Assembly: GCA_019828595.1 (NCBI GenBank)
Contig: JAHQRK010000003.1
Location: forward strand, 2,790,001 to 2,854,000
Reading direction: 5' to 3'
Length of the DNA: 64,000 nt
Origin: Aphanomyces cochlioides
Lineage: Eukaryota; Oomycota; Saprolegniomycetes; Saprolegniales; Verrucalvaceae
Part shown: piece after piece, positions 22,628-33,797 of the stretch
Numbering within the stretch: the first letter of the stretch is position 1
How the letters are laid out: the number at the start of each line of letters is the position of its first letter
Translations under genes and position numbers: made by a program
The notes under the pieces: model-generated
The model's database searches: none
Seen by the model: the letters and a program-made list of their open reading frames with translations, nothing else
Told to the model about the DNA's origin: nothing

Positions 22628-24578
22628 TTACTTCCGCTTGTTCATTTCTTGGATGTACTTGATTTTTGCCACAATTTCGGCTGAAACGAACGTGATTAAG
22701 AGCATCCAGAGTATAACTCGTACCACATTCATAGGCTGATGCAGCTGTGTATTCGATGGTTTCTTCGTCGGGCTGACTGTAATGAATCTGGAAATCACAT
22801 GGATCATTGAGGAATCGCAGCCAGGTAATGCTAGAAATCGGTCGTTCGGCCTGCAGTACATACTCAGAAAATGTCTCGAAGCTTTGTACATACCACTTTG
22901 ATATTCGTGCGAGAAATCATAGCACGCTCGCCAACCTTGGAGTTGTATACTTTGTGGGAATCCAGCCCAAGCATGCGGTGTTGGCGCTTGCCGTATTTGT
23001 TGGTTTTGATGACTTTCCATTCCTTGTACATTGCTGCCTTGACGTCATTGTACATGAATGTTGACGGGGGTGGACGGACGTTCTTATTGATAGTTGAGTC
23101 CACAGAGCCTAAAGTACGTGAATTGAACGAAAGTAGTACTGTCGTACTGCTGCTTGTCAGAGCTTCACTACTTGGAGCGGAAGTAATAACTGGAGCATCG
23201 GCATAAACCCCTGCAGAACCATTACGATCAGTATTGTTGAAGTGAACGTACTTCGTGCAAGGGTCACTTCTTGAAGACCCAAGGGTTTCAATTTTCTGTC
23301 GAGATCAATGATTTCTGAAGGCAGCTCGAGGCGGACTTTTTCTGCTTCACTGACTTTCAAAATATACTCGTCGAGCATAGGAAGGCGATGTTTCCTGGTC
23401 AACTGCGGCAACAAATCCTTGCCAGTTGTGTCATCTTTGATGGGAATAACAGAGTAATTTTCGTTGGGCCTAGACATGCAAGTTCATAAAAATCAATCTC
23501 AGATTCTTGAAACTATACATGATGATTTTGAGGAAATTGGATGTCTGTGGCACGCGGGGTCTTGTATTGTACTCTGATTGTCCAAGATGAAACGATCTAT
23601 TGTTATCTGCGTTCCAAGATTGTGAGCAAGGTATACATATCCTAACATACCCACAACTGGTGCCGTGAAAGACGCCGTCGCGCCTTCCTGCGGAGGACAT
23701 GCCTCAGGTCGTTCGCACAAGCAAAATTCGTGTCCGCCGAAGTTTTTTATCTTTCGTGATCGATCCAAAGCTGGAAAATCTTCGTCGGGATAACCATCAG
23801 CATCATGAAGTCGCAATTCGTAGCACTCTGGGTGGCCGTAGTACAATTTTGGCTGTCTTCCTTCATTCTGATGTGCAGCAAGAATGGAATGGATGCTTTC
23901 TTCAACCGTAGAAACTTCATACAACTACAAGAAAATCATTACAATTGAACAAGGTCGATGAATGTACATCGACAGGCATCTCGTCTCGGTTTGGAAGATA
24001 AATCTTGAATTCAATGACGGGTGAGTCAATTGGAGGTTTGTTAGCTCCCATGGCAACAACTCCCCCCATGACACCACCTCGCAGTGCAAGATCAAGAAGG
24101 GATGATTCAACAACCCGAATCGACTCCACTGGTTCCCGCTCAAATACAAAGGAATCCTACAAGGTTAAGCCACTTTATATTGTGTCGTGATTGTCCTTTG
24201 TACCTCTTCACCATCGCCTGCACTTCCATCTGACTTCGACGCTTTCTTCTTATCAAACACAACCACTTTGGGTTTTCCATTGGTCTGTTTATCTTTTGCC
24301 TCTGTACTGGGTTGCTTCACAGTTGGGGGTTTAGGTTTGGGCGATGGAGATCCATCGTGGCTTGAAGCTATCGTGGCTGTTTGGTTGGGCAATGCCATTT
24401 GAATTGACGGACGGTCCATCCACGAGGATCGCAATTCGTAAGAAGCGACTTTTGGCGACGAATTATAGATTCGATCCACTTCTGAGTCTTGGCGATCATG
24501 AAAATGTGGACTATTGCATGTGTTTATGCGCATGAGACCGATCAAGCTGCGCAGCTCGCTCACTTCCGACAACTGCAT
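22628..24578 (-). CDS. SIN1: TORC2 subunit SIN1/AVO1 (MAPKAP1)
   Basis: Multi-exon gene for the target-of-rapamycin complex 2 adaptor. The N-terminal region (from Met at 24578, MQLSEVSELRSLIG) is low-complexity. The middle carries an unmistakable CRIM domain: ECYELRLHDADGYPDEDFPA and RSRKIKNFGGHEFCLCE, which binds the kinase substrates of TORC2. A Ras-binding-like region follows (KDLLPQLTRKHRLPMLDEYI). The C-terminal PH domain runs from EWKVIKTNKYGKRQHRMLGL through DFQIHYSQPDEETIEYTA and, after a 43-nt intron, ends ECAEIVAKIKYIQEMNKRK. PH domains of SIN1 bind phosphoinositides at the plasma membrane. Start could be upstream, but the sequence there holds ATCCGGAT promoter motifs. It is head-to-head with the TH2-like phosphatase. 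Confidence 0.9.
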
Positions 24579-24734
24579 CGTCTCCTCGTCTTCTTTCTGT
24601 CTTTCAAGTTGGAAAATGCGCGGCTTTCCGGATAACACAACCGGATAGACTTTGTAACACATATATCCGGATGACTTAAAATCCGGATAATGCTAATAAC
24701 CGGATTGATGAAGTGATCCTCCGGTTTTGATGAT
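24579..24734. promoter_or_regulatory. Dense ATCCGG motif cluster in SIN1/TH2 bidirectional promoter
   Basis: Six CCGG-centred motifs lie in about 110 bp between the two divergent starts: TTCCGGATAAC, ACCGGATAG, TATCCGGATG, ATCCGGATAAT, ACCGGATTG and TCCGGTTTTG. This is the densest occurrence of the palindrome in the window. Confidence 0.55.
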
Positions 24735-25687
24735 ATGTTGCGCTGGTTCCAGACCCGTCGACATCACATAAAGTCAACTCCATCCATGAGCAATTGGATT
24801 CAAGGCAAGTTCGATAAGTCATGGTCGCTCTACGTCGATTTTGATGACACTTGCTCTGTCCGGGATACAATCGCTGATTTAGCGAAGCTGGCGTGCAATG
24901 CGACCAATAGACCATCCACCGAATGGGACCGACTTGTCAGTCTCTTTCTACACGATCTGTCAAATGTTACAAAGACGCTTGAACCGACGTCTTCGCCTTC
25001 AACGTTCCAGCCACATGTGCTTGATGCCTTCCTCGAGGCATATTCAGCAGCTGACGCCGAATCTGTCAATCGAGTCGAGCAAAGTCAAGTGCTTCAAGGT
25101 ATTCCAAAATCTTCCCTCATCAGCAAGGTTGGGCTTAAGCCAGGCTGTACCGAGTTGCTGTCCAAGTGGCCCGGCGATGTCGCAATAATCTCTAGCAATT
25201 GGTCGCAAACTTTTGTGATGTCAGCTCTCACAGACGTGGCTGAAAAAAGAGCTCAGCACAATCTTCCATTCTCTGTCATTGCAAATGGTGTTCCATGTAC
25301 ACTTGCTAAGCTCCTCATCACTTCATTAGAGCTTGAACTCGAAGATGATGTCACCACCGGCAACATACTCATGCAAATTCAGTCCCCACGCGACAAGATG
25401 GTTCATGTACTCCGAGCTCAAGAGTCCGGTAGCGCGTGCTAGTTACTCGTCAATGATGAATGCAAATTGTAGGACGTCGTGTGGTATTTATAGGTGACGG
25501 CGTGAATGATCTCTTGGCGCTCGTTGCAGCAGATGTTGGACTGGTCCTCAATTCCCCTGGTAGCTCTATCTTCCGTGTCGCCAAGCATGTGGGACTGCCC
25601 ATTCTCGACAGCTCAACTGATGGCCGAGGCCTCATCCACATCGCAACATGGGATGCTATCCGTTCTTTCCTTGATTTTCAAACTTAG
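24735..25687 (+). CDS. HAD phosphatase resembling plant TH2 thiamine-monophosphate phosphatase
   Basis: Two exons joined by an intron at about 25426-25470 (ESG joins RRVVFIGDG). HAD motifs in order: YVDFDDTCSV (motif I DxDxT nucleophile), IISSNWS (motif II), SPRDKM (motif III Lys) and FIGDGVNDLLAL (motif IV). The intervening sequence (FLEAYSAADAESVNRVEQSQ, LKPGCTELLSKW) and the segment before motif III follow the HAD half of Arabidopsis TH2, which dephosphorylates thiamine monophosphate. Unlike TH2 there is no TenA domain here. The first 18 residues (MLRWFQTRRHHIKSTPSM) are basic and could be a mitochondrial leader, with Met18 an alternative start. Its stop codon overlaps the stop codon of convergent GMPPA. 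Confidence 0.78.
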
Positions 25688-27058
25688 AGCAAGACTTCAT
25701 TGTGGCAGCTTTGTGTGAGTGATTTCCTTGGCAACACAATGCAGTTTCGTACGATAAGTTCGGGAGCGCAGTAGACCGAGACTCCAAAAATCGTCACATC
25801 ACGCTGTCCCTTTGTGCTGTCGTTAGGTGGTTCTCCTAGTCAATATCATCAGCTATGGTGTGTATGCTTGGCGTACCTTCGACTCTTGCCCATTCGCCAA
25901 CGATGGAGTTCCAACCGAGGATCGAAAACAGAATGCACGCATGATCTCTAACCGTAACGCCGGCCAGAACGATCGAGTGGGCAACGCGGACTCCTCGACC
26001 GATGGTCACACCAGCACCAATGCAGACATTTGGTCCCAATTTTGCTGTTGGGTCGACAACAGCCGACGGGTGCACGACAACATTTCCTAGCAAACTCATT
26101 ACTCAAGATTCATGCCAAAGATTACCTTCGATCCTCGGAGAAAACTTGCCTCCAGTTGATGCCAACAGCGTTGGATCCACGTATCGATATCGCTGCATGT
26201 AGAGCTCGGAGCACATGACAGCCATGCCTGGCGTCTTGATCTGGCACCAAAAGTCACCCGTCTCGTAGACAAACAACTGCTGCGTGCCAGCCATGGGAAA
26301 TAAAAAGTCTTGCTCGAGCCTACAGCGCAATCATGCATATTAGTCGATGAGCAATTGACCAACCGCAGTTTGTCCATGTGATGATGAAAGAGCTGAGGAT
26401 ACTGAGCACTTCGCAGTTGGGCCTTTTCTCGCTGGTCTACGAGAGCATCCCCCATTTCAACGATATCTTGGAGCATGTCGATATTGAGGAGGTAGACACC
26501 ACAGTTGATCAAGTCGCTCACGAACGTTGAAGGTTTCTCAGCCCAATGGATTACTTCTGATGTGTCAGGATCAGCGACCATGCAACCATACGTTTTGGCT
26601 TCGTCTGGATAAACGCGCTTTCCCAATACAGTCACAAATGCTTGAGCTCGAATATGACTGTGGAGCATGTCGAGAAGTGGAAAACTGCAGCAAATGTCAT
26701 AATGCAGGACATAAAAAAGCTCGGGCTGGCCGTCTTCAATGTCATTTCGAAACGTACGCAGACCACCACCAGTGCCAAGGTGTTGCCTTTCCTGGAGATA
26801 TCGAATTGGCACTTGGATATCTCGCGTGACGATATCCATGAAGCTTGCAAAGAGTCCAGAGTCGTAGGCACCAATGAGGAGGATTTCTTTCAAGTTGGGA
26901 ACTTTGGAGCACGCTTCAACATGGTGGTAGAGCATTGGCCGGCCAGCTATAGGGAATAAAGGAGTCGGCTGGTCCATGGACAAAGGGCGAAAATGCCGAT
27001 CTTCATGGCCACCCAGCAGGATGACCGCCTTGGACGACGGGTACCGCGACGACGCCAT
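25684..27058 (-). CDS. GMPPA: Mannose-1-phosphate guanyltransferase alpha-like protein (GMPPA)
   Basis: Starts [17 protein letters not shown] at 27058. The nucleotidyltransferase domain shows [44 protein letters not shown] and [18 protein letters not shown]. After an intron near 26340 the frame continues with [20 protein letters not shown]. The C-terminal left-handed beta-helix hexapeptide region ([20 protein letters not shown]) follows. The last intron leads to a terminal exon ending [20 protein letters not shown], a good match to the end of GMPPA. GMPPA regulates GDP-mannose synthesis in animals. The divergent signature loop ([14 protein letters not shown] rather than a canonical GGxGTRLRPLT) supports GMPPA over the catalytic GMPPB. 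The stop overlaps the stop of the TH2-like gene. Confidence 0.9.
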
Positions 27059-27084
27059 GTTTATGTGTTTCTGTCAAAAGTAAA

Positions 27085-27130
27085 ATTGGACCAATCAGAG
27101 ACCGCGATTACACTAGCCAATCAAATCGGT
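27085..27130. promoter_or_regulatory. CCAAT boxes upstream of GMPPA
   Basis: GACCAATCAGAG near 27089 and AGCCAATCAAAT near 27115 lie 30-65 bp upstream of the minus-strand start at 27058. The further sequence to the divergent start at 27374 is AT-rich, with no gene. Confidence 0.45.
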
Positions 27131-27373
27131 TAATTTGGGCTTTGACCAAGTCTGACATTGGCGTGTCATTTGGAGTAAAATTTGAATAAAAAGCAGGTGA
27201 TATGTTTTTTAAATACTTGAATCTCATTTCAAATATGCATTTTGAAACTTTACGACATTTAATTCCTTTAAATGGAATACAATTAGAAAGTATAATTAAT
27301 TCATACAGAATATTTGTATTTTAAAAACCATTTTAAATTCGAATTGACGTGCGGAATTCGATGAGGTTGTCCA

Positions 27374-28135
27374 GTGGTTGTGGAGTCGATGAAGTTGTCG
27401 CCAGCAGGCATTGCGCTGCTCCTGGCAGCGCCGTCGCTATGTGTATTTGGTGTATCTCTCGCTGTGTTTGATCAACCGATTGGAACCTCGCTTGCACTTG
27501 CCGTTGCGGCGTCGTTTGTGTGGTCTGATGCGTGGTACTTCATCAACCAGTTCGTACACAATGTCCTCTCCAAGCTGGTCCCGAAGACCGATGTGCGATC
27601 TGTGCTCGAGACCCATGAATCGTACGCCTATGTGTTGTTGAACGATATTGATCGAAATGGCCACTACAACAACGCGCGCTACCTGAGGGCGTGTGGCGAT
27701 GGCCGTCGAAACTTTTGGAAGGTAGGTGAACACCATTTTTCGAATATTGCGATTCCATGTGAACCATAGGCAAACGGAGTGTGGCCTCTAGTTTGCCGTG
27801 CTGGCGGCAACCTGATCGTCGGTGCCCAAAGTGTGCGCTATCGACGTGAGCTCACGCTTGGGGAAAGATACAAACTCCAAACATGTATCCGGACATGGGA
27901 CAAGAAAGCGTTCTACGTTGAGCACAGGTTCGTGACGGGAACGACACCCGAGACTGAGTTTGTCCATGCCATCGTCTTGGTGAAGAACAACGTGATCGGG
28001 CCGAAGAGGCCACAAGATTTGATCGACGAGCGAGAGCCTGGTCTTGTGGCTCCACCCATGCCACGTGACGTGGAGTGCTGGATTGAGTCGAATGTTATTT
28101 CAAGTGGCATGTTACGCCCAAAGAAAACACAATGA
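27374..28135 (+). CDS. THEM6-like thioesterase-superfamily protein
   Basis: Two exons with an intron at 27722-27769 (GRRNFWK joins ANGVWPLVCRAGG). The N-terminus has hydrophobic segments (GIALLLAAPSLCVFGVSLAV and TSLALAVAASFVW), so the protein is probably membrane-anchored. The hotdog fold follows, with LLNDIDRNGHYNNARYLRAC, RRELTLGERYKLQTCIRTWD, KAFYVEHRFV and VHAIVLVKNNVIG. The D-x-x-x-H-x-NNARYL pattern is that of THEM6/UPF0670 proteins, poorly characterised 4HBT relatives of the ER or secretory pathway. Start could be Met at 27374 or 27389. Divergent from GMPPA across a 315-bp AT-rich spacer. Confidence 0.82.
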
Positions 28136-28342
28136 TGTACTCGAACCTTTAGCTAAATATTACAATCTCTCTTCAATTTCCTACAGCATCAGCGAAGCAC
28201 GAACGGCGGCACTTCCAGACCTCGCATAGCTGGTCATAACTATTGGGGGGTGGGTACCCACACACGCTGGTTTACTCCAAGGGGGGATAGAACGATGAAG
28301 TTGGTGCGCATGGGTGGTCGTCAAGTCACGCTCCTCGTTGAT

Positions 28343-28723
28343 TTACTCTTCTTCTTCACAGATCGTGCCAAGGTTCTTTTCATTGCGTCCGGTGAAAACA
28401 GCCACGGTGGGTTTGATCGAAAACGTCTTCTTCATGAACATCAATTCATTCATGATGTCAAGGGTGTCTTGATCAGAGCCCAAATTGATAAACGAGCCAA
28501 GTGCGCGCGTGGCTTCGTCGAGTGCCGTCGATGGTTTCAAGAGCGAGACGTTGAGCGTGTCCATGATGGTGCAGAAAGAGATGTGGCTGGTACGGTAGAA
28601 GAAAAAAAGTGAGGTGACACACATCACTTCAGCATCGCACTTCACCGAGGTGAGATCTAGCAGCTGGAACTTCGCGTGTTCTACGCTGGGATTGGTCGAG
28701 AAGAGACACAATCTGATCGACAC
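28343..28723 (-). CDS. Hypothetical protein fragment (start not at ATG)
   Basis: Open frame of about 127 residues ending GTICEEEE before the stop at 28343. The listed 5' end is a GTG, so a spliced upstream exon is likely; an acceptor (CTTCAG) lies just upstream near 28735. The content looks coding: VSIRLCLFSTNPSVEHAKF, MDTLNVSLLKPSTALDEATR, INLGSDQDTLDIMNELMFM. I do not recognise the family. A possible 41-nt intron inside would replace the C-terminal half with a poorer frame, so I prefer it unspliced. It is convergent with the THEM6-like gene. Confidence 0.4.
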   Translation of the reverse strand: MSIRLCLFSTNPSVEHAKFQLLDLTSVKCDAEVMCVTSLFFFYRTSHISFCTIMDTLNVSLLKPSTALDEATRALGSFINLGSDQDTLDIMNELMFMKKTFSIKPTVAVFTGRNEKNLGTICEEEE

Positions 28724-29592
28724 TTCGATGTTTCCTGAAGTACGTCAATAGTTTCTTTCATATAAAACCCTCTCAAGTACGATTTGTCAACATGTTGAAG
28801 TGGCCTTAAATAGCGTCAACAGGCAGTTCGATGACGCACGAAAGTTTGTCGACCAATCAGACGATGCGGTATTGGATCGTGTCACATTTCTCGCACTGAT
28901 GATGCGCCTGAGTAAAATCGATGTAGGCGGCAAGGGGCAGCAGGGAGCGTGTCCGAGATTGTGGTGTCAGGATTGTAGTCTAGGCAGTCTCGCCGGTCGA
29001 CGACGTTGCCTGCTTGGGTTGTCCGCGCTTTGTTTCATGCATTTGCACGACCCCAACAAAGATCTTGACCAATCAAATTGGAGGATCGAAAAATGTAGCC
29101 AATCAAAATGAAATCTTTATATCCAGCTCGAGAAATTCACTCGCCCACGACAGTCGGGAAAAGTGCTCGACCAGAGGGAATGGATGGACTTGGCTGCTTC
29201 CCCATAAGTCCAGTGTGCGTGCAACAACAGCGAGAGAGGAAGAGCGTGTGGAGCAGGGTCTTTGTGTTGGACATTGTCACGACGGTGTGGCATGGATGCT
29301 GCGATTTGCAACGACGGGATGCACATTCAACAAAAGACAAGAGCCACGACAGGTCACACCGATGGAAAAATGGCTACCTTGGCATCGGTTTGGACACCAG
29401 ATTCGTCGATCGTGCCATCGAGAATTTGTGGCTCAGTACAGGGGGGAAAGCATGCATGAACAAGATATGAGGTGAAATTGTCGATGAATGTTGCACTCGT
29501 TGTGCCAAGATCACCATGGAAGACGCCAACTCAGATTGCCCGAGCTTCGATCTTCTTCGACTTGGAAACTGATGATGGAGCTATGATTCAAT
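28724..29592. other. Region without a confident gene; CCAAT boxes present
   Basis: ACCAATCAGA near 28853, GACCAATCAAAT near 29068 and AGCCAATCAAAA near 29098, with TATA-like ATATAAAACC near 28760, suggest one or two minus-strand promoters. Short minus-strand frames at about 29400-29500 (ATFIDNFTSYLVHACFPPC) and 29137-29320 could be exons of a small gene, but I could not assemble a convincing chain. Confidence 0.35.
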
Positions 29593-30574
29593 CTATGCCT
29601 GCAAGGTGGCTACGTGCTTTCGCAAGGCGAGGATATATGACTCCATCTCGGCTGGAATAGCGGCGTCAATGAGGCTTCGAAGAATCCATCCCTTGACGTC
29701 AGTGTTGATGATCCAGACCAGACGCGTGCCTTGATCATGAGGCAAGATTAGAAACCCCATCACACCATTCATGCCGCGAGTGACGCCTGCCTTGACGGGA
29801 ACTCCTTCATACTCGATGCCTGTCGTGCCGACAATGTAGCCGCCATCTGGAAGTTCCTTGGACATGCGAACATTGACAAAATCCCGTGCAGACACAAGAC
29901 CGCCATACATGGCAAACGTCAGTGTGAGCATGATCTCGACATTTGGAGCGAGTTTCTTCACCAGCGAGCACTCATCCACCGATGTGTTCCACTCGCGTGT
30001 TTGAGCTACGTTCACGTGAAGCACATCGAAAACAATCGAGGGTGGTGCGGCGAGGATCGCTTCGGCTTGAAAAATGCGCACTTTGCTGCCAGGTTTGCTC
30101 CAAATTGATGCTTCCGGGACACCGCAGCGCTCCGCACGCCAAAGACTCTTGGATTCACGGCACATGTGGTCAAATTCATCGACAGCGGCCTCAGCGATCG
30201 AAATGATACGAGCGTCGGTCATGGGAGCAAGCTTGTTTCGAAATCCTTCCTGTTCGAATTCCTCGTGGGGAAAACTTATTGGGGCAAACGAACTTGATTC
30301 GTCGTTGGCAGCAGAAACACTGAATTACACTCGAAATGTCCCCAAAATGTCCCTGGGAAGTTCACCTTGAGTGGTACAAAGTACCTGGGTCTTAATGAAA
30401 CAAGTGCCAATAAGCTAGGATATGGAAGAGACTCCCCTTACAGCAATTTCTCCAAGTAGACCACATGACGGTCGTTCTACCGAGTTGACCAAGCTCTTCG
30501 TTACAGATGGTCGCCTCGTCTCGAAAAAATTTGGATCTCAACTGGGGCGAATCGAGTTTGTCCCAATTGTCCAC
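29593..30574 (-). CDS. START-domain lipid-transfer protein
   Basis: The main exon ends at 29593. Its translation contains a full StAR-related lipid-transfer domain: SLWRAERCG at the front, AEAILAAPPSIVFDVLHVN, VAQTREWNTSVDECSLVKKL, GGLVSARDFVNVRM, MNGVMGFLILPHDQGTRLVW and the C-terminal helix GWILRSLIDAAIPAEMES. START domains bind a single lipid or sterol in a hydrophobic cavity. The in-frame Met at 30222 would suffice, but the frame stays open upstream with coding-like sequence (FAPISFPHEEFEQEGFRNKL) to a splice acceptor near 30320. I therefore extend to a first exon starting MDNWDKLDSPQLRSKFF at 30574, less certain. It shares a promoter with AP-1 gamma. Confidence 0.78.
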
Positions 30575-30588
30575 TTCCTGTATTGATG

Positions 30589-30615
30589 CTGATTGGCTTA
30601 AAATAAGCCAATCAG
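30589..30615. promoter_or_regulatory. Perfect inverted CCAAT pair in START/AP-1 gamma promoter
   Basis: CTGATTGGCTTA at 30589-30600 and its exact inverted copy TAAGCCAATCAG at 30604-30615 are separated by AAA. A further CCAATGAAAC lies near 30640. The site is symmetric, between divergent starts at 30574 and 30706. Confidence 0.55.
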
Positions 30616-30705
30616 ATCGCGTTTTTTATTTGTTTTATCCAATGAAACGGCTCCACTCAACTCGGCTTACGGATCACAAGTCAGTAGAACGGCGCCGTCA
30701 CCCTC

Positions 30706-33700
30706 ATGAGTATCAAGTTACGAGACCTCATTCGCAATGTGCGAGCGTGCAAGACTGCTGCCGAGGAGCGTGCAGTGATTGCAAAGGAGAGTGCTTTGAT
30801 TCGCACTGCTTTCAAAGACAATGACAAGCAATATCGCCATCGCAACGTCGCCAAGCTGCTCTTCATTCACATGTTGGGGTATCCGAGTCATTTCGGACAA
30901 ATGGAATGCTTGAAGCTCATTGCGGCGAGCAACTTCTCCGAGAAGAGAATAGGCTATCTTGGGCTCATGCTCTTGCTGACGGATCAAGAGGAAGTGCTGA
31001 CACTCGTGACCAATTCACTCAAAAAGTAAGTCGCTGCTCCCTCCTATCATTGCTTAACTTTGCGGATCTTAGTGATCTCAACCACTCGAACCCGTTTGTC
31101 GTTGGCCTCTCCTTGACCGCTGTTGGCAACATTGCCTCGGTAAGGACTCTTCGCTGGTTCTATGTGATCTCACAGGAGCTCGAACATGTAGCCTGACATG
31201 GCCCGCGATTTGATCACTGATATCGACAAGCACTTGAAGAGCGAAAACAACTATTTGCGCAAGAAAGCAGCTCTTGCTTGTATTCGTGTCTTTCGTCAGG
31301 TTCCTGAGCTTGTCGAAGACTTTGTGGAATCCATCCGAGATCTCTTGCGGTCAAAGAACCACGCTGTGCTATTGACGGGCGTTCAACTCGTGATCGACCT
31401 CTTGCTCATCGATCCTGAAGTCCATGGTGGATATTTCAAGGGTATTGTATCTGTGCTTGTCCGCGAGCTTCGCAACTTGCTCTCCAACAACTACACTCCC
31501 GAATACGACGTCTCTGGCATTGTTGATCCATTTCTTCAGGTCAATATCCTCAGGTACGACACTCGCAAGATATCCATGTTAACGCAGGACGTAGCTGTCT
31601 TCGTCTTCTTGGCCAAGACAATGAAGAAGCTAGCGAAGCCATGAACGACGTCTTGGCTCAAGTCGCGACGAACACAGAGACGTCGAAGAACGCTGGCAAT
31701 GCTATCTTGTACGAGTGCGTCTCTACAATTATGAGCATCCAGAGTGAAAGTGGACTCAAAGTTCTTGCGATCAATATCCTCGGACGTTTCCTCCTCAACC
31801 GCGATAATAACATTCGTTACGTGGCTCTCAATACTCTTTCGAAGGCATGGTCCACGTCCTCTTCAAGTTCTGACTTTCTCGTTTAGGTCATAGCCGAAGA
31901 TGCTCCCGCAGTCCAGCGCCACCGCAACACCATTGTCGACTGCCTAAAAGACCCCGATTTGTCCATCCGTCAACGTGCGCTTGAACTTATCTACGCCTTG
32001 GTCAATGAATCCAACATCCAAGCGGTACGACTATCACCCTCTTCCGTTTACTTCAGCTCATCGGAATTCATTAGTTGGCTCGCGAAATGCTCAACTACTT
32101 GGTGGTGTCTCCCAACGAACAAAAGCCAGCCCTGTGCTCACGCATCGCTGGTAAATCGACGCATATCTTCTAGGCTTTGACGCATCATCTAGATGCCGTC
32201 GAACGCTATGCTCCTACTCAACGCTGGCACATTGATACCCTCATCACGATGCTCTCCATTGCAGGTCCGCCTCATTGCTGCAATGCACCTTTTGACTTCT
32301 ACTATAGGATCTATTTTGCCAGACGAACACATCTCCAGCTCTCTCATCGTTTTGATCCAAAAAAACCCAGCGTTGCATGTCTACGTCGTGCATAAACTCT
32401 TCTGGGCGCTCAAGGAAGATATGTCCCAACTCGCGCTAGCTCATGTTGGTCTGTGGTGCATTGGTGAATATGGCCGTGCGTTGTGTTCCGATCCACCTGC
32501 CGATGAAGAAACGCTTCAAGGCAAGACTCGTGTTGACGACAGTGCAATTGTCGATCTCGTCGCTTCGGTACAATTTCGGTACTCTGTGGGTATCGAGAGT
32601 GACTTTGTTATTTGTAGATTACGCGCCATCCCAATGCGTCCGACCAAACCAAAGCCTATGGCTTGACTGCCGCCATTAAATTGACGACGCGGTTGAGCCA
32701 CCCTGACGCCCTTTCTTCTCTCCAAGCCCTCATTGCCACCTACAAGAACACCCTGGTAAGTTGACCTCTTTGATTTGTTTGCTGACCCTTCCTAGTCGGT
32801 GGATCTCCAACAACGGTCGAGTGAATTTTCAGGTCTTTTGGACCCAAGATGGAACTCCATCCGCGGCGATATTCTCGCGCCAATGCCTGTCATCGACTTG
32901 ACTCGCGTTCGAGCACGTCAATCTCAAACGCTTGCTTTCAGTGCTCCTGCTACCTCTGCAGATTTTGACGCCCAAGCTCCTGCCGCTACCCCTGCGGCTC
33001 CCGCTGCACCGGCGTCAACTCCCAATCTGTTGGATTTGGATGATATTTTCGGCTCAGCGCCAGCCGCTCCTGTCGCTGCTGCACCAGTGCCCGTTGCAAC
33101 CACGGCGGCTCCCTCAGTCGATTTGCTAGCTGATCTGTTCTCGACTCCCTCGGCTGGAGCTCCTGCGCCAGTTGCAGCAGCTCCTGCTGCAAACAATTTG
33201 CTCGATATCTTTGGAGGTCCTCCAGCTCCAGCTTCCGCTCCTGCTGTGCAAGCTGTACGTGCCTTGGGTTCTTCCTGACTGATGTGAACTTTCTGACTTA
33301 GGTCCAACCGCCTGGACAACACATTCGAGCGTACGAGAAGAATGGTCTTGCGCTCGACATTGAATTGAGCAAACCGAATCGCAACGACCCGTCGATCTCG
33401 CACATCCAATGCATGTTTACCAATTCGTCGGCATATCAACTCGACAATTTTGTCTTCCAAGCTGCTTTCCCCAAGGTACAGAACTCATTTCAAGCTTGGC
33501 ATTCATAGCTTGGAGTTAGTACATTCGATTGATCATGGATCCTCCAAGTGGCACGACGATTCCAGCCAATATGGGCGGAAGACTTACTCAATTGGCCAAG
33601 ATCCAAAACATCAACCATGGCGAGGTATGTCTCCACTGTCATGACATCATCTCAATCGATATGCTTCGCGTAGAAACCCGTCATGATGCGTATCAAGTTG

Positions 33701-33769
33701 GAATTTACAATCAATGGCACCAAGATCGAAGACATGGCGACGGTGAATGCATTTCCACCGACCTTTTAA
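30706..33769 (+). CDS. AP1G1: AP-1 clathrin adaptor complex subunit gamma
   Basis: Many-exon gene. The trunk begins [20 protein letters not shown] and has [40 protein letters not shown] and [20 protein letters not shown]. Helical HEAT repeats follow ([53 protein letters not shown]). From about 32950 there is an Ala/Pro-rich hinge with acidic [16 protein letters not shown] and NLLDIFGG motifs, typical clathrin- and ear-binding sequences. The C-terminal gamma-ear ([20 protein letters not shown], then [20 protein letters not shown]) ends NAFPPTF at 33769. AP-1 sorts cargo between the trans-Golgi and endosomes. Convergent with FNTA, 28 bp apart. Confidence 0.94.
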
Positions 33770-33797
33770 TATATCGATGTGAGTCTCATTAGCTTGT

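Noticed and set aside
28343..28723. Proteasome-assembly chaperone or VPS13 fragment identity
   Set aside because: Considered for the hypothetical frame, but no family motif could be matched with confidence.
29117..29510. Dynein light chain (Tctex) type gene on the minus strand
   Set aside because: Exon pieces could be chained, but the core Tctex motifs were not visible.
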